Source: JACVRW01 sp036407035
GTDB lineage: Bacteria; Actinomycetota; Thermoleophilia; Solirubrobacterales; Thermoleophilaceae
Length of the DNA stretch: 64,000 bases
Reading direction: 5' to 3'
NCBI GenBank assembly: GCA_036407035.1
Contig: DASXAA010000219.1
Span: 8,924-72,923, forward strand
The notes beneath the pieces were generated by a model that did not search any database, was not told the origin of the DNA, and saw only the letters and a program-made list of their open reading frames with translations. Within the stretch, counting starts at the first letter, position 1. Every line of letters starts with the position of its first letter. Below are positions 31,264 through 39,351 of the stretch, in pieces. The translations under genes were made by a program, and so were the position numbers.

Positions 31264-34026
31264 TCAGACGGCGATCGAATCGCCGGATTCGGCCTGGCCG
31301 CGGCGCTCGAGCCGGCTCCAGAAGGCGGGCCAGCGCCGGAACGAGGCGTCCAGCGCCGCGACGACCCGCGGGCAGAACTGGAGCCCGACCTTGCGGGCGA
31401 TCTCCGCGCGCGCCTCGGCCAGCGGCCGGGCGGGCCGGTACGGACGGTCGCTCGTCATCGCGTCGAGCGCGTCGGCCACCGCGAGCACCCGGGCGGCGAG
31501 CGGGATGCCCTCGCCGGCGAGCCCGTCCGGATACCCCTGGCCGTCGAAGCGCTCGTGGTGGTGGCGCACCATCTCCTTGACCATCGGCGGCAGCTCGAGC
31601 TCGGCCAGGATGTAGGTGGAGATCTCGGGGTGGCGCTGGATCACCTCGAGCTCCTCGCCGCTCAGCCGGCCCGGCTTCAGCAGGATGTCGTCGGGTATCC
31701 CGACCTTGCCGATGTCGTGGATCACCGCGCCCACGCCGACCGCCCGCTGCTCCGTCTCGTCGAAGCCCAGCTCGTCGGCAAGCAGCAGCGCCATCTCCGC
31801 CACGCGCTCGGTATGGCCGCCGGTGTAGGGGTCCTTCGCCTCGATCGTGCGGGCCAGCGAGGTGATCGTGGCCAGATAGGACTGGTGGACCTTGCGCAGC
31901 AGGTCGTGCTTGTCCTCGAGCAGGCGGGTCAGGCGCCGGTTGGCCTCGGTCGTCTCCTCGGCTCTCTCTCGCAGCTCGGCCACGTTCGCGCGCGTGCGGT
32001 CGAGGTACTGCTTCTGGGCGAGCCACAGCATCGCCACCGGCAGGCCGAGCAGCGCGAACGCGAGGTTGCCGACCTCGTCGTAGGCGACCAGCAGCGTCCC
32101 GGCGAGCGCCCCGAACGCGAGGTGGTACGGCCAGCACCAGGCGAAGCGCTCGCGCCAGGCGTCGAACGGCGAAACGCCCTCGTCGAGCGCCCAGGCGCCC
32201 GCGACGAGCATCGCGTTGACCGCGTAGTAGGCGAGCCCCGCCACCGTCGCCGCCTCGATCAGCGCCGCCGTGCCCGCCCACGGCGAGAGGACGAACACGC
32301 CCGCGGCCGCCGCGCCGCTGAGGCCGAGCGAGCCGAAGTTGAACGACGCCTTGATCAGCGGCTCGCGCCGGGCCAGCCGCACCACGAGCACGAGCGCCTC
32401 GGCCGCCACCGGTCCGGCGGGGCCGAAGTTGAACGCGAGCGCGAGCGAGGGGATGGCGCCCGGTGACACGCGGCCGCGGCCGAACAGGTCGAGATCCACG
32501 AAGTCGAGCACGAGCACCGAGACGACGAGGATGGCCAGCAGCCCGGGCGCGTCGCCCAGGGGCTCGATCCCGGACAGGCCCGCCACGGCGAGCGCGGCCG
32601 CGGCGATCGTCGCGGCGTAGGCGGGCAGCAGCCTGCGCGCGCCTACGACCGGCGCCGGCGCGTCCGGCGCGGGCTGCGACTCGTGGTCCGGCTCCGGCGG
32701 CGCCGCGTGCTGCCGCCTTCGCTCGACACCGCCCGGCCCCGCCCCGATCATCGCGAGCGGGGCAGAGGGGGCGGGCGCCTCGAACGGCTCGTCGCTCAGG
32801 TCGAACACGGCGCGCGACTCCGAGGAGACCCCGACCCGCACGCGGTTGCGCCCCGCCGCCTTCGCCTCGTACACGGCCAGGTCGGCCGCCTTCAGGAGGT
32901 CCTCGGGCGTCTCGCCGTGGTCCGGGAAGACCGCGACACCGGCCGACAGCGTCACCGACGCCGGCGCTCCCGCCCGGCGCGTGTCCTCCTCGCGGAAGCG
33001 GAGCCCCTCCACCTGCTCGCGCAGCCCCTCGGCGCAGCGCAGCGCCTCCACGGCGGAGGCGCCCGGCAGCAGGAGGCAGAACTCCTCGCCGCCGAAGCGC
33101 GCCGCCACGGCGTCGGGGGCGTCGACCTCGCCGAGCGCGTCGGCCACCGCGCTTATCACGCGGTCGCCGACCAGGTGGCCGAAGCGGTTGTTGATCTCGC
33201 GCAGGTGGTCGAGGTCGACGACGATCACGCCGAGGCTGCCGCCGCGCCTGGCGGCGTCCGCGAGCGCCTCGTCGAGCCGCTCGCCGAAGTGGACGAAGTT
33301 GTAGAGGCCGGTCTTCGGGTCGGTCCGCACCCGGTGCTCCAGCTGCGGCACGAGCAGCGCGCGGTGGATCAGCGCTATCGGCCCGAGCGCGAGCAGCACC
33401 GCGGCCGGGCCCGACTCCCACAGCACCGCGAGGCAGGCGCCGGTCGCGGCGAGCGCCACGTCCGGCGGCAGCCCGTCGGCGAGCTGGTGGAGGCTCCCGC
33501 GCAGCCGTCCGCGGCTCGCGTAGGCGGCCACGAGCGCGATCAGCACGTGGTTGACGATCGCGTATGCGGCCGCCGCCGCGCCGAGCACGATCACCATGTC
33601 CGAGGTCTCGACGGAGCCGAACGCGTCGCCGGCGTTCACGATCGCGTGCGCGGCGAGGCCGGCGAGCAGGTAGTTGGCGACGTTGAACGCGACCTTGAAC
33701 CACGGCAGCCGCCGCACCGCCAGGCTCGGCAGGAAGCAGCACACCGCGAGCAGGGCGGTCGCCCACGGCGGCAGCAGCACCGCGCCCCAGAAGAAGAACG
33801 CGAAGTTCGGCTGGAGCGAGTAGTGGCCGGGCGCGAAGACCTCGAAGAGGTTCGCCCCCGCGCAGAGCGCGCCGGCGCAGAGGAGCAGCGGCACGTCGAG
33901 CGTCGCGTCCGCCCAGGCGACGGCCGACGCGGTCGTCAGCGCCGCGCTGGCGGCGATCGTCGCGAGGATGAACGCCTGGGCTTGCCTCGGGAGAAGGGCA
34001 AACCCCTCTTCACGGTCGGAGGCCAT
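31264..34026 (-). CDS. Membrane c-di-GMP enzyme: GGDEF + HD-GYP with two TM blocks
   Basis: A 920-residue integral membrane protein with both c-di-GMP synthesis and breakdown modules. Order: first multi-span block (about 15-225), GGDEF domain (about 235-400) with GGEEF at 312-316, a disordered Pro-rich linker, a second multi-span block (about 455-660), a coiled-coil (NVAELRERAEETTEANRRLTRLLEDKHDL), then HD-GYP (about 715-900) with HTERVAEMALL, HDIGKVGIPDD and HHERFDGQGYPDGL. Both active sites look complete, and no allosteric RxxD is visible directly before the GGEEF. The two membrane blocks share spaced words (FKVAFNVANYLLAGLAAHA and IKASFNFGSLGLSGAAAAG), suggesting duplication. It is divergent from the MBL gene. 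Confidence 0.87.
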   Translation of the reverse strand: MASDREEGFALLPRQAQAFILATIAASAALTTASAVAWADATLDVPLLLCAGALCAGANLFEVFAPGHYSLQPNFAFFFWGAVLLPPWATALLAVCCFLPSLAVRRLPWFKVAFNVANYLLAGLAAHAIVNAGDAFGSVETSDMVIVLGAAAAAYAIVNHVLIALVAAYASRGRLRGSLHQLADGLPPDVALAATGACLAVLWESGPAAVLLALGPIALIHRALLVPQLEHRVRTDPKTGLYNFVHFGERLDEALADAARRGGSLGVIVVDLDHLREINNRFGHLVGDRVISAVADALGEVDAPDAVAARFGGEEFCLLLPGASAVEALRCAEGLREQVEGLRFREEDTRRAGAPASVTLSAGVAVFPDHGETPEDLLKAADLAVYEAKAAGRNRVRVGVSSESRAVFDLSDEPFEAPAPSAPLAMIGAGPGGVERRRQHAAPPEPDHESQPAPDAPAPVVGARRLLPAYAATIAAAALAVAGLSGIEPLGDAPGLLAILVVSVLVLDFVDLDLFGRGRVSPGAIPSLALAFNFGPAGPVAAEALVLVVRLARREPLIKASFNFGSLGLSGAAAAGVFVLSPWAGTAALIEAATVAGLAYYAVNAMLVAGAWALDEGVSPFDAWRERFAWCWPYHLAFGALAGTLLVAYDEVGNLAFALLGLPVAMLWLAQKQYLDRTRANVAELRERAEETTEANRRLTRLLEDKHDLLRKVHQSYLATITSLARTIEAKDPYTGGHTERVAEMALLLADELGFDETEQRAVGVGAVIHDIGKVGIPDDILLKPGRLSGEELEVIQRHPEISTYILAELELPPMVKEMVRHHHERFDGQGYPDGLAGEGIPLAARVLAVADALDAMTSDRPYRPARPLAEARAEIARKVGLQFCPRVVAALDASFRRWPAFWSRLERRGQAESGDSIAV

Positions 34027-34128
34027 AAGGGAGGTCCTGGCCAGGTAATCGGCCCTTTCCGGGTCGCGCTTGAGACCCAGACGGTTGGCTGTCACTCGCG
34101 CCGGGCGGTCTGTAAGGTCAGGGCAGCG

Positions 34129-34971
34129 GTGAGCCGCGCTATCGATGTCATGCACCTCGGCCGCGACCGTGTCATCTGCGCGTACGAGGTCGGCGGCCTG
34201 ATCATCGACCCGGGACCGTCGAGTTGTGTCGACGAGTTGGTCGACGTGCTCGGCCCTGTCGTGCCGCGTGCTCTGCTCCTCACGCACATCCACCTCGACC
34301 ACGCCGGCGCCACCGGAGTGCTCTGCAGGCGGTTCCCCGAACTGGTCGTGTACGTGCACGAGATCGGCGCGGACCACCTCGTGGACCCGTCGAAGCTGCT
34401 CGAGAGCGTCGGGCGCCTCTACGGCGATCGAATGGAGGAGATCTGGGGCGAGGTCGTGCCGGTGCCCGAGGAGCGGATCCGCCGCCTGAAGGGCGGCGAG
34501 GAGGTGGAGGGCTTCAAGGTCGCCTACACGCCCGGCCACGCGAGCCACCACGTCTGTTACCTGGACCCGGAGAGGGGAGACGCCTACGTCGGCGACATGG
34601 CCGGCGTGAGGCTGCCGCCCTACGAGCACACGATCGCGCCGACGCCGCCGCCGGACATCGACCTCGAGGCGTGGCTCGACTCGCTCCACACGATCGCCTG
34701 CTGGAACCCGAGCAGCCTCTGCATGACGCACTTCGGGCAGGTCTTCGACGTGGCCGACCAGCTCCACCGCGTGCGCGCCGCGCTGCTCGCGGAGGCGGAC
34801 TCGGCGCGCCTCGACGGCGAGGAGCGGTTCGTCGCCGGGATCGAGGACGGGCTGAGGGAGGCGGCGGACGGGGAGACGGTCGAGCGCTACGAGCTGGCGG
34901 CCCCGCCGGACCAGCTGTACAAGGGGCTGGAGCGCTACTGGCGCAAGCGGTCCGAGGCGGCGGTGGCGTGA
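34129..34971 (+). CDS. Metallo-beta-lactamase-fold hydrolase
   Basis: A 280-residue MBL-fold hydrolase with the dinuclear metal signature LTHIHLDHAGATG, the later His in YTPGHASHHVCYL, the bridging Asp in YVGDMAGVRL and a final His in LCMTHFGQ. It belongs to the group of glyoxalase II-like or quorum-quenching-like hydrolases; the substrate is unknown. A C-terminal helical segment of about 70 residues with charged pairs follows the fold. GTG at 34129 is the first start giving the complete beta strand (DVMHLGRDRVICAYEVGGLIIDPG). It is coupled to clpS by a GTGA overlap, so both are cotranslated. Confidence 0.83.
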   Translation: MSRAIDVMHLGRDRVICAYEVGGLIIDPGPSSCVDELVDVLGPVVPRALLLTHIHLDHAGATGVLCRRFPELVVYVHEIGADHLVDPSKLLESVGRLYGDRMEEIWGEVVPVPEERIRRLKGGEEVEGFKVAYTPGHASHHVCYLDPERGDAYVGDMAGVRLPPYEHTIAPTPPPDIDLEAWLDSLHTIACWNPSSLCMTHFGQVFDVADQLHRVRAALLAEADSARLDGEERFVAGIEDGLREAADGETVERYELAAPPDQLYKGLERYWRKRSEAAVA

Positions 34972-35255
34972 GCTCGACGGTCGAGCTCCCGCGAACGCGC
35001 GGGCCGGGCAGCGGCCTGGACGACCAGTGGCGCGTGATCGTCCTGAACGACGACCACAACACGTTCGAGGGCGTGGCCCGCGCGCTGTCCCGCACGCTGC
35101 CGGGGGTGACCTACGACGGCGGGATGGCGATGGCGAACAAGATCCACAACACGGGCCAGGCCATCGTCTGGACCGGGGCCAAGGAGCCGGCGGAGCTCTA
35201 CTGGGAGCAGCTGAGCGAGGCGGGCCTGACGATGGCGCCGCTCGAGCAGGGTTAG
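34968..35255 (+). CDS. clpS: ClpS adaptor of the Clp protease
   Basis: A 95-residue ClpS, the adaptor that hands N-degron (N-terminal Leu, Phe, Tyr, Trp) substrates to ClpA/ClpC with ClpP. The core motif WRVIVLNDDHNTFEGVARALSRTLPGV contains the conserved N-D-D-H-N substrate-pocket and Clp-contact residues. KIHNTGQAIVWTGAKEPAELYWEQL forms the second half of the fold. The 20-residue N-terminal extension is flexible as usual. Its GTG start overlaps the stop of the MBL gene (GTGA). An N-end-rule aminoacyl-transferase is not in the window. Confidence 0.9.
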   Translation: MSSTVELPRTRGPGSGLDDQWRVIVLNDDHNTFEGVARALSRTLPGVTYDGGMAMANKIHNTGQAIVWTGAKEPAELYWEQLSEAGLTMAPLEQG

Positions 35256-35265
35256 AGCCCGGCGC

Positions 35266-35589
35266 TCAGTCGCTCTCGAGCGATACCAGCGAGCCCTCGC
35301 CCACGACCTCCCACATCGCCGGCAGGAGCGGCACCTGGTAGAGGCCGGACAGCTCGGCGCGCGCCGCCGCGAGCCGCTCCGAGTACCAGTAGCGCTCCCA
35401 GTCGGCCTTGGACTCGAAGGTCGCCTCCTGGATGAAGTCGAGCCGCCCGTCAAGGGCGCGGTAGAAGGCCCACGAGGTCGCGCCGTAGTCGAGCGCGGCC
35501 TGGGCCGCGGGCAGCCAGCCCTCCTCGAACCTGTCGCCGCGGAACGGGTTGGCCGCCCACTTGATGATCACCCGGAACACGTCAGGCAC
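35266..35589 (-). CDS. Small protein, possible dimeric alpha/beta-barrel
   Basis: A 107-residue protein starting at GTG inside the end of the crotonyl-CoA carboxylase/reductase gene (8-base overlap), so it belongs to that transcript. The sequence begins FRVIIKWAANPFRGDRFEEGWLPAAQAALDYGATSWAFYRALDGRLDF and continues with FESKADWERYWYSERL, a layout like small dimeric alpha/beta-barrel (ABM-type) proteins. No active-site residues can be named. I do not recognise a specific family. Translational linkage to ccr suggests a role in the same metabolic context, but that is inference. Confidence 0.65.
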   Translation of the reverse strand: MPDVFRVIIKWAANPFRGDRFEEGWLPAAQAALDYGATSWAFYRALDGRLDFIQEATFESKADWERYWYSERLAAARAELSGLYQVPLLPAMWEVVGEGSLVSLESD

Positions 35590-36838
35590 CCACCTCGGCG
35601 TAGATCGCGCCGGGGCCCTCGGCGGTCTTGCCGAGCCCGGTCTCGTCAGCGCCCACGAGTATCGAGATCTTGCCGAGGTGCTGGTTGTCGCGCATCAGCT
35701 GGTGCGCCTCGGGCACGCCCTCGAAGCCCATCGTCCGCCACAGCACCGGCCGGATCTGGCCCGACTCGATCAGCTCGTTCGCCTTCATGCACTCGTAGGC
35801 GTTCGCGAAGTGCGAGCCGAGGATCTCCTTCTGGCGCATCCAGAGGTAGCGCACGTCGAAGTCCAGCTCGTAGCCGGTCGTCCCCGCGCAGATCACGACC
35901 TTCCCGAACGGCTTGACGACGAACACCGACGTGGGGAACGTGGCCTTGCCGACGTGCTCGAAGACGATGTCGGGCGAGTCGCCGAGGATCTCCTTGACGC
36001 GCCTGCCGAACTCGCGCGAGACCTTGAAGCGGGCCTTCTCCTCGTCGGGCGTCTCGCCGCCCCTCCGCATCATGCCCGTGAACTCGCTGCGGTCGATGTA
36101 GTCCACCGCTCCGAGCTGCTTGACCAGCTCGCCCTTCTCCGGCGACGAAACGACCCCGACCGCGTGAGCGCCCGCCAGCGCGCAGAGCTGGGTGGCGAAC
36201 ACGCCGAGCCCGCCGGCGGCGCCCCAGATCAGCACGCGCTGGCCGGCCTGGAGGTTGCAGCGGTCGATCAGCATCCGGTACGCGGTGAAGTACACGAGGC
36301 CGTAGGAGGCGGCCTCCTCCCAGGTCAGGTTCTGAGGGCGCGGGAGCAGCTGCTGCGCCTGCACCTTCGTGAACTGCGCGAAGGAGCCCCAGGTGGTCTC
36401 GTAGCCCCAGATCATCTGGGACGGGGCGGCGAGCGGGTCGAGCCCGTGCACCTCCGGGTCCTCGTACGAGGCCATGTTGCAGTGGATGATCACCTCGTCG
36501 CCCGGCTTCCAGCGCGTGACGCCCTCGCCGACCTTCCAGACGACCCCGGACGCGTCCGAGCCGCCGATGTGGTGTCCCCACTCCGGGTGGTCGCCGTAGC
36601 GCATCACGGAGACCGGCTCGCCGAGCGCGGCCCAGACGTTGTTGTAGTTCACGCCGGCCGCCATCACCCGCACGATGACCTCGAACGCGCCGGGCTCCGG
36701 CACCTCGACCTCCTCGAGCCGGAAGGCGTCGCGCGGCTCGCCGAGGCGCTCCTCGCGGATCACCCAGGCCGCCATCGTCTCCGGCAGCGTGCCGGGCTCC
36801 ACCCGGAGCTCGGACACCTTGCTCACATCCACAGCCAT
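35582..36838 (-). CDS. ccr: Crotonyl-CoA carboxylase/reductase
   Basis: A 418-residue medium-chain reductase that reductively carboxylates crotonyl-CoA to ethylmalonyl-CoA using NADPH and CO2, the key step of the ethylmalonyl-CoA pathway. It matches Ccr rather than quinone reductases: AAGVNYNNVWAALGEPVSV, HHIGGSDASGVVWKVGEGV, WGYETTWGSFAQFTKVQAQQLLPRP, WGAAGGLGVFATQL, VVICAGTTGYELDFDVRYLWMRQKEILGSHFAN. Residues I recall as binding CO2 in the Kitasatospora enzyme (an Asn, a Glu and a His) have candidates in VNYNN, GYET and GSHFAN. With the Ecm-type mutase at 27-29 kb it marks the pathway. A 7-bp hairpin (36853-36878) overlaps its GGAGG. Confidence 0.92.
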   Translation of the reverse strand: MAVDVSKVSELRVEPGTLPETMAAWVIREERLGEPRDAFRLEEVEVPEPGAFEVIVRVMAAGVNYNNVWAALGEPVSVMRYGDHPEWGHHIGGSDASGVVWKVGEGVTRWKPGDEVIIHCNMASYEDPEVHGLDPLAAPSQMIWGYETTWGSFAQFTKVQAQQLLPRPQNLTWEEAASYGLVYFTAYRMLIDRCNLQAGQRVLIWGAAGGLGVFATQLCALAGAHAVGVVSSPEKGELVKQLGAVDYIDRSEFTGMMRRGGETPDEEKARFKVSREFGRRVKEILGDSPDIVFEHVGKATFPTSVFVVKPFGKVVICAGTTGYELDFDVRYLWMRQKEILGSHFANAYECMKANELIESGQIRPVLWRTMGFEGVPEAHQLMRDNQHLGKISILVGADETGLGKTAEGPGAIYAEVGA

Positions 36839-36852
36839 CGCGTAGTCAGTCC

Positions 36853-36878
36853 TCCACGGTCTCGCAGGGGGCCGTGGA
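36853..36878 (-). terminator. Hairpin between MFS gene and ccr
   Basis: TCCACGG (36853-36859) pairs with CCGTGGA (36872-36878) around a 12-base loop in the 52-base gap between the efflux gene and ccr on the minus strand. It may end the marR-MFS transcript. It also covers part of the only GGAGG upstream of the ccr ATG, so it could affect ccr translation if the two are cotranscribed. There is no T-tract. Confidence 0.35.
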
Positions 36879-36890
36879 TCCTACTGGCGC

Positions 36891-38477
36891 TCAGGCGGCG
36901 TGTGCGACCTCGGGCGTGGCCTCGGCCACCGCGGCCGCCTCCGGCTGCGCGGCCGTCTTCTTCGGTCCGATCAGGAACAGCGCGATCAGCGCGCCGCTGA
37001 ACGCCACGCCCGCCGACAGCCACATCCCGCTCGAGAAGGCGTGGATGAACGCATCCCTGGCGGCGCCGTCCACCTGCTGCGCCACGTGCGGGGCGAGGCC
37101 GTGGAGCGACTCGCCGTTCGAGGCCGACCCCAGGTTGTCCACAAGGTGCTCGCGCTGGGCGGCGCTGACGGGCAGGCCCGCGAGCGTCTCCTTGAAGCGG
37201 TCGCTCGCGAGGTGCTGGAACAGCGCCCCGATGGCCGCGACGCCGAAGGTGCCGCCCATCATCCGGTTCATCGAGAGGATCCCCGACCCGACGCCCGCCT
37301 TGGCGGCATCGACGGAGTTCATCGCGGCGGTCGACATCGGCGACATCGTCAGGGCCATGCCGATGCCCATCAGGACGAAGGCGGGGAGCAGCAGCGAATA
37401 GCCCGTGTCCACGTCCACGCGCGTCTGGAGCGCCATCGCGATCGCGGCGAGCGTGAGGCCGGCGACCATCAGCGGCCGCGGCCCGATCCGGTCGGCGAGC
37501 CGGCCGGAGATCGGCGCGATCAGGACGATCATCAGGGTGCTCGGCAGGAAGCGGATGCCCGCCTGGATCGGCGAGTAGCCGAGGATGTTCTGCATGTAGA
37601 GCGCGACGAAGAAGAACATCGCGAGCATCGCGAACGAGACGATGAACGCGACCGCGTTCGCGCCCAGGTACGTGCGCGACCTGAAGAACGAGAAGTCCAC
37701 CATCGGCTCGCGCACGCGCGGCTCGATCACGAAGAACGCCACGATCGCGACGGCCGCGACGGCGAACAGCGCGAGGATGCGGGTGGAGTCCCAGCCCCAG
37801 GAGTTGCCCTCGACGAGCGCCAGCACGAGCGCGGAGAGCCCGACGGAAAGGGCGGCGATGCCGGGGACGTCGACCTTGTGGTGTGTCGTCTCGTCGCGCG
37901 ACTCGAGCGTGGCGAACAGCGTCACGATCACGGCGCCGATCGCGACCGGCACGTTCAGGAAGAAGATCGCCCGCCAGGAGACGTACTCGGCGAGCGCGCC
38001 GCCGACCACGGGCCCGATCGCGAGCGCGAGCGCCGAGACGCCGGCCCAGGTGCCGATCGCCTTGCCGCGCTCGTGCGCCGGGAAGGTGTTCGTGATGATC
38101 GAGAGGCTGCCGGGCATCATGAACGCGGCGCCGATGCCCTGCACCGCGCGGCCGCCGACGAGCCAGGCCTGGTCCGGCGCCAGGCCGATGGCGGCGCTCG
38201 AGAGGGCGAAGACCACCACGCCGAAGAGGAACATGCGGCGGCGGCCGAAGATGTCGCCCAGGCGCCCGCCGGTCACGAGCAGCACGGCGAAGGTGAGCGT
38301 GTAGGCGTTGACGGTCCACTCGAGGCTCGAGAGCGACGCGTCGAGGTCGCGCTGGATGGACGGCAGCGCGACGTTCACCACGGTGTTGTCGAGCATGATC
38401 ATGAACAGCGCGAAACACATCGCGCCGAGCGTCCACCAGCGGCGATTGCCCTCGTTCAGGCGAAGGCGATCTGTCAT
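36891..38477 (-). CDS. MFS efflux transporter, DHA2 (14-TM EmrB/QacA) family
   Basis: A 528-residue proton-driven drug exporter of the DHA2 family with 14 predicted spans. The antiporter family motifs are present: LDNTVVNVALPSIQRDL in helix 1 (D1-type motif), GRLGDIFGRRRMF (motif A), and GPVVGGALAEYVSWRAIFFLNVPV (motif C with the following W-R-W-type segment). The long loop between the last two helices has about 75 residues. Its ATG overlaps the stop of the MarR regulator (ATGA), so regulator and pump form one unit, presumably induced when a substrate releases MarR from the palindrome at the operon start. Substrates are unknown. Confidence 0.93.
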   Translation of the reverse strand: MTDRLRLNEGNRRWWTLGAMCFALFMIMLDNTVVNVALPSIQRDLDASLSSLEWTVNAYTLTFAVLLVTGGRLGDIFGRRRMFLFGVVVFALSSAAIGLAPDQAWLVGGRAVQGIGAAFMMPGSLSIITNTFPAHERGKAIGTWAGVSALALAIGPVVGGALAEYVSWRAIFFLNVPVAIGAVIVTLFATLESRDETTHHKVDVPGIAALSVGLSALVLALVEGNSWGWDSTRILALFAVAAVAIVAFFVIEPRVREPMVDFSFFRSRTYLGANAVAFIVSFAMLAMFFFVALYMQNILGYSPIQAGIRFLPSTLMIVLIAPISGRLADRIGPRPLMVAGLTLAAIAMALQTRVDVDTGYSLLLPAFVLMGIGMALTMSPMSTAAMNSVDAAKAGVGSGILSMNRMMGGTFGVAAIGALFQHLASDRFKETLAGLPVSAAQREHLVDNLGSASNGESLHGLAPHVAQQVDGAARDAFIHAFSSGMWLSAGVAFSGALIALFLIGPKKTAAQPEAAAVAEATPEVAHAA

Positions 38478-38977
38478 GGGTCCTGTACCTCCTGCGGAAT
38501 GTGCGCGGCGATCTCGGGTCGCTGCGCGAGCGTTCGAAGTCCTGGTGCAAGGAGGTCGCGCTCCTCCGGCGACAGCGACTCCACGAACTCGCGGAGCGCG
38601 ACCGCACGGATCGCGACCATCTCCTCGACTCTGGCGCGCCCCTCGGGCGTGATGCGGACGAGCTTGCTGCGGCGGTCGTCCGTGTCCTCCTCGCGCGTGA
38701 CGAAACCGCGCTTGACGAGCCCGTCGACGGCGCGGCTGACCGCCGGCAGGGAGAGCTGGAGCCGCTCGCCCAGGGTCTTGAGCGAGACGGCCACGTCGTC
38801 GTAGAGGTGCTGGAGCGCCTTCACCTGCGTGAACGACAGCTCCAGGGAGTCGATCGCCTGGACCATGTCGCGGCCGATGTCGACCAGCAGGTACTTGGTG
38901 ACCGCCCAGAGATCGGCGAGCAGGGCGTCCTCGAGGATCGTGCTCGTCGATTGTGTGCGCGCACTAGATGCTTGCAT
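38474..38977 (-). CDS. MarR-family transcriptional regulator
   Basis: A 167-residue winged-helix regulator. The sequence ELSFTQVKALQHLYDDVAVSLKTLGERLQLSLPAVSRAVDGLVKRGFVTREEDTDDRRSKLVRITPEG contains the recognition helix (SLPAVSRAVDGL) and the wing D-D-R-R-S-K-L, both hallmarks of MarR. N- and C-terminal helices form the dimer interface. It is cotranscribed with a DHA2 pump through an ATGA overlap and is most likely the ligand-released repressor of both. The ATG at 38977 lies inside a 16-base perfect palindrome, so the regulator would block its own gene when bound. Confidence 0.92.
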   Translation of the reverse strand: MQASSARTQSTSTILEDALLADLWAVTKYLLVDIGRDMVQAIDSLELSFTQVKALQHLYDDVAVSLKTLGERLQLSLPAVSRAVDGLVKRGFVTREEDTDDRRSKLVRITPEGRARVEEMVAIRAVALREFVESLSPEERDLLAPGLRTLAQRPEIAAHIPQEVQDP

Positions 38978-38986
38978 GCATGCAAG
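38971..38986. promoter_or_regulatory. MarR-type operator over the marR start codon
   Basis: CTTGCATGCATGCAAG is a perfect 16-base palindrome that includes the marR ATG (38975-38977). Its TTGCAT-ATGCAA halves are like sites of MarR proteins. Its place suggests autorepression of the marR-efflux operon. It also lies about 90 bases before the divergent MoaD-like gene, so it might act on that too. Confidence 0.72.
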
Positions 38987-39075
38987 TATTGCACGTGAGC
39001 AAGCGAATGCCAAGGGGTTTGGCGAATGTTGCGCGCTCGCGCGCGTCCGCGGCACAGGAGTAGCATCGCCCTGCC

Positions 39076-39351
39076 TTGCACGTCCACGTACGCCTCGGCG
39101 CCGGGCTCTCCAACCTCGCCGGCAGGGCGCAGCTCCAGGTCGAGTTGCCCCCCGGCGCGACGGTCGACGACCTGCTCCGGCGCGTGGGCGACGACCATCC
39201 CGACATCGCCTCGGGGCTCGGCTCGGCGCTGACCGTCGTGGGTGGCAGCCAGGCCGGCTCCGACCGGGAGCTGGAGGAGGGGGAGCGCGTGGCGCTGCTC
39301 CTCCCGGTCGCGGGAGGCGGACCCTTCGATCACCCAGGAGGTGGATCCTGA
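39076..39351 (+). CDS. MoaD/ThiS-like ubiquitin-fold protein with C-terminal tail
   Basis: A 91-residue beta-grasp protein starting at TTG. HVHVRLGAGLSNLAGRAQLQVELPPGATVDDLLRRVGDDHPDIAS and VVGGSQAGSDRELEEGERVALLLPVAGG match MoaD/ThiS sulfur carriers, which normally end with Gly-Gly after a P-V-A/S-G-G motif. Here the Gly-Gly is followed by a ten-residue tail (GPFDHPGGGS), so the protein as encoded cannot be adenylated without trimming. Known tailed homologues are cut by JAMM peptidases; none is in the window. It overlaps the acetamidase gene by one base (TGATG). A molybdopterin or thio-transfer role is inference. Confidence 0.75.
   Translation: MHVHVRLGAGLSNLAGRAQLQVELPPGATVDDLLRRVGDDHPDIASGLGSALTVVGGSQAGSDRELEEGERVALLLPVAGGGPFDHPGGGS

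Noticed and set aside
31181..33766. 861-codon minus-strand frame overlapping the GGDEF/HD-GYP gene
   Set aside because: Repetitive Arg/Gly/Ala translation without motifs; the in-phase frame beside it carries GGEEF and HD-GYP.
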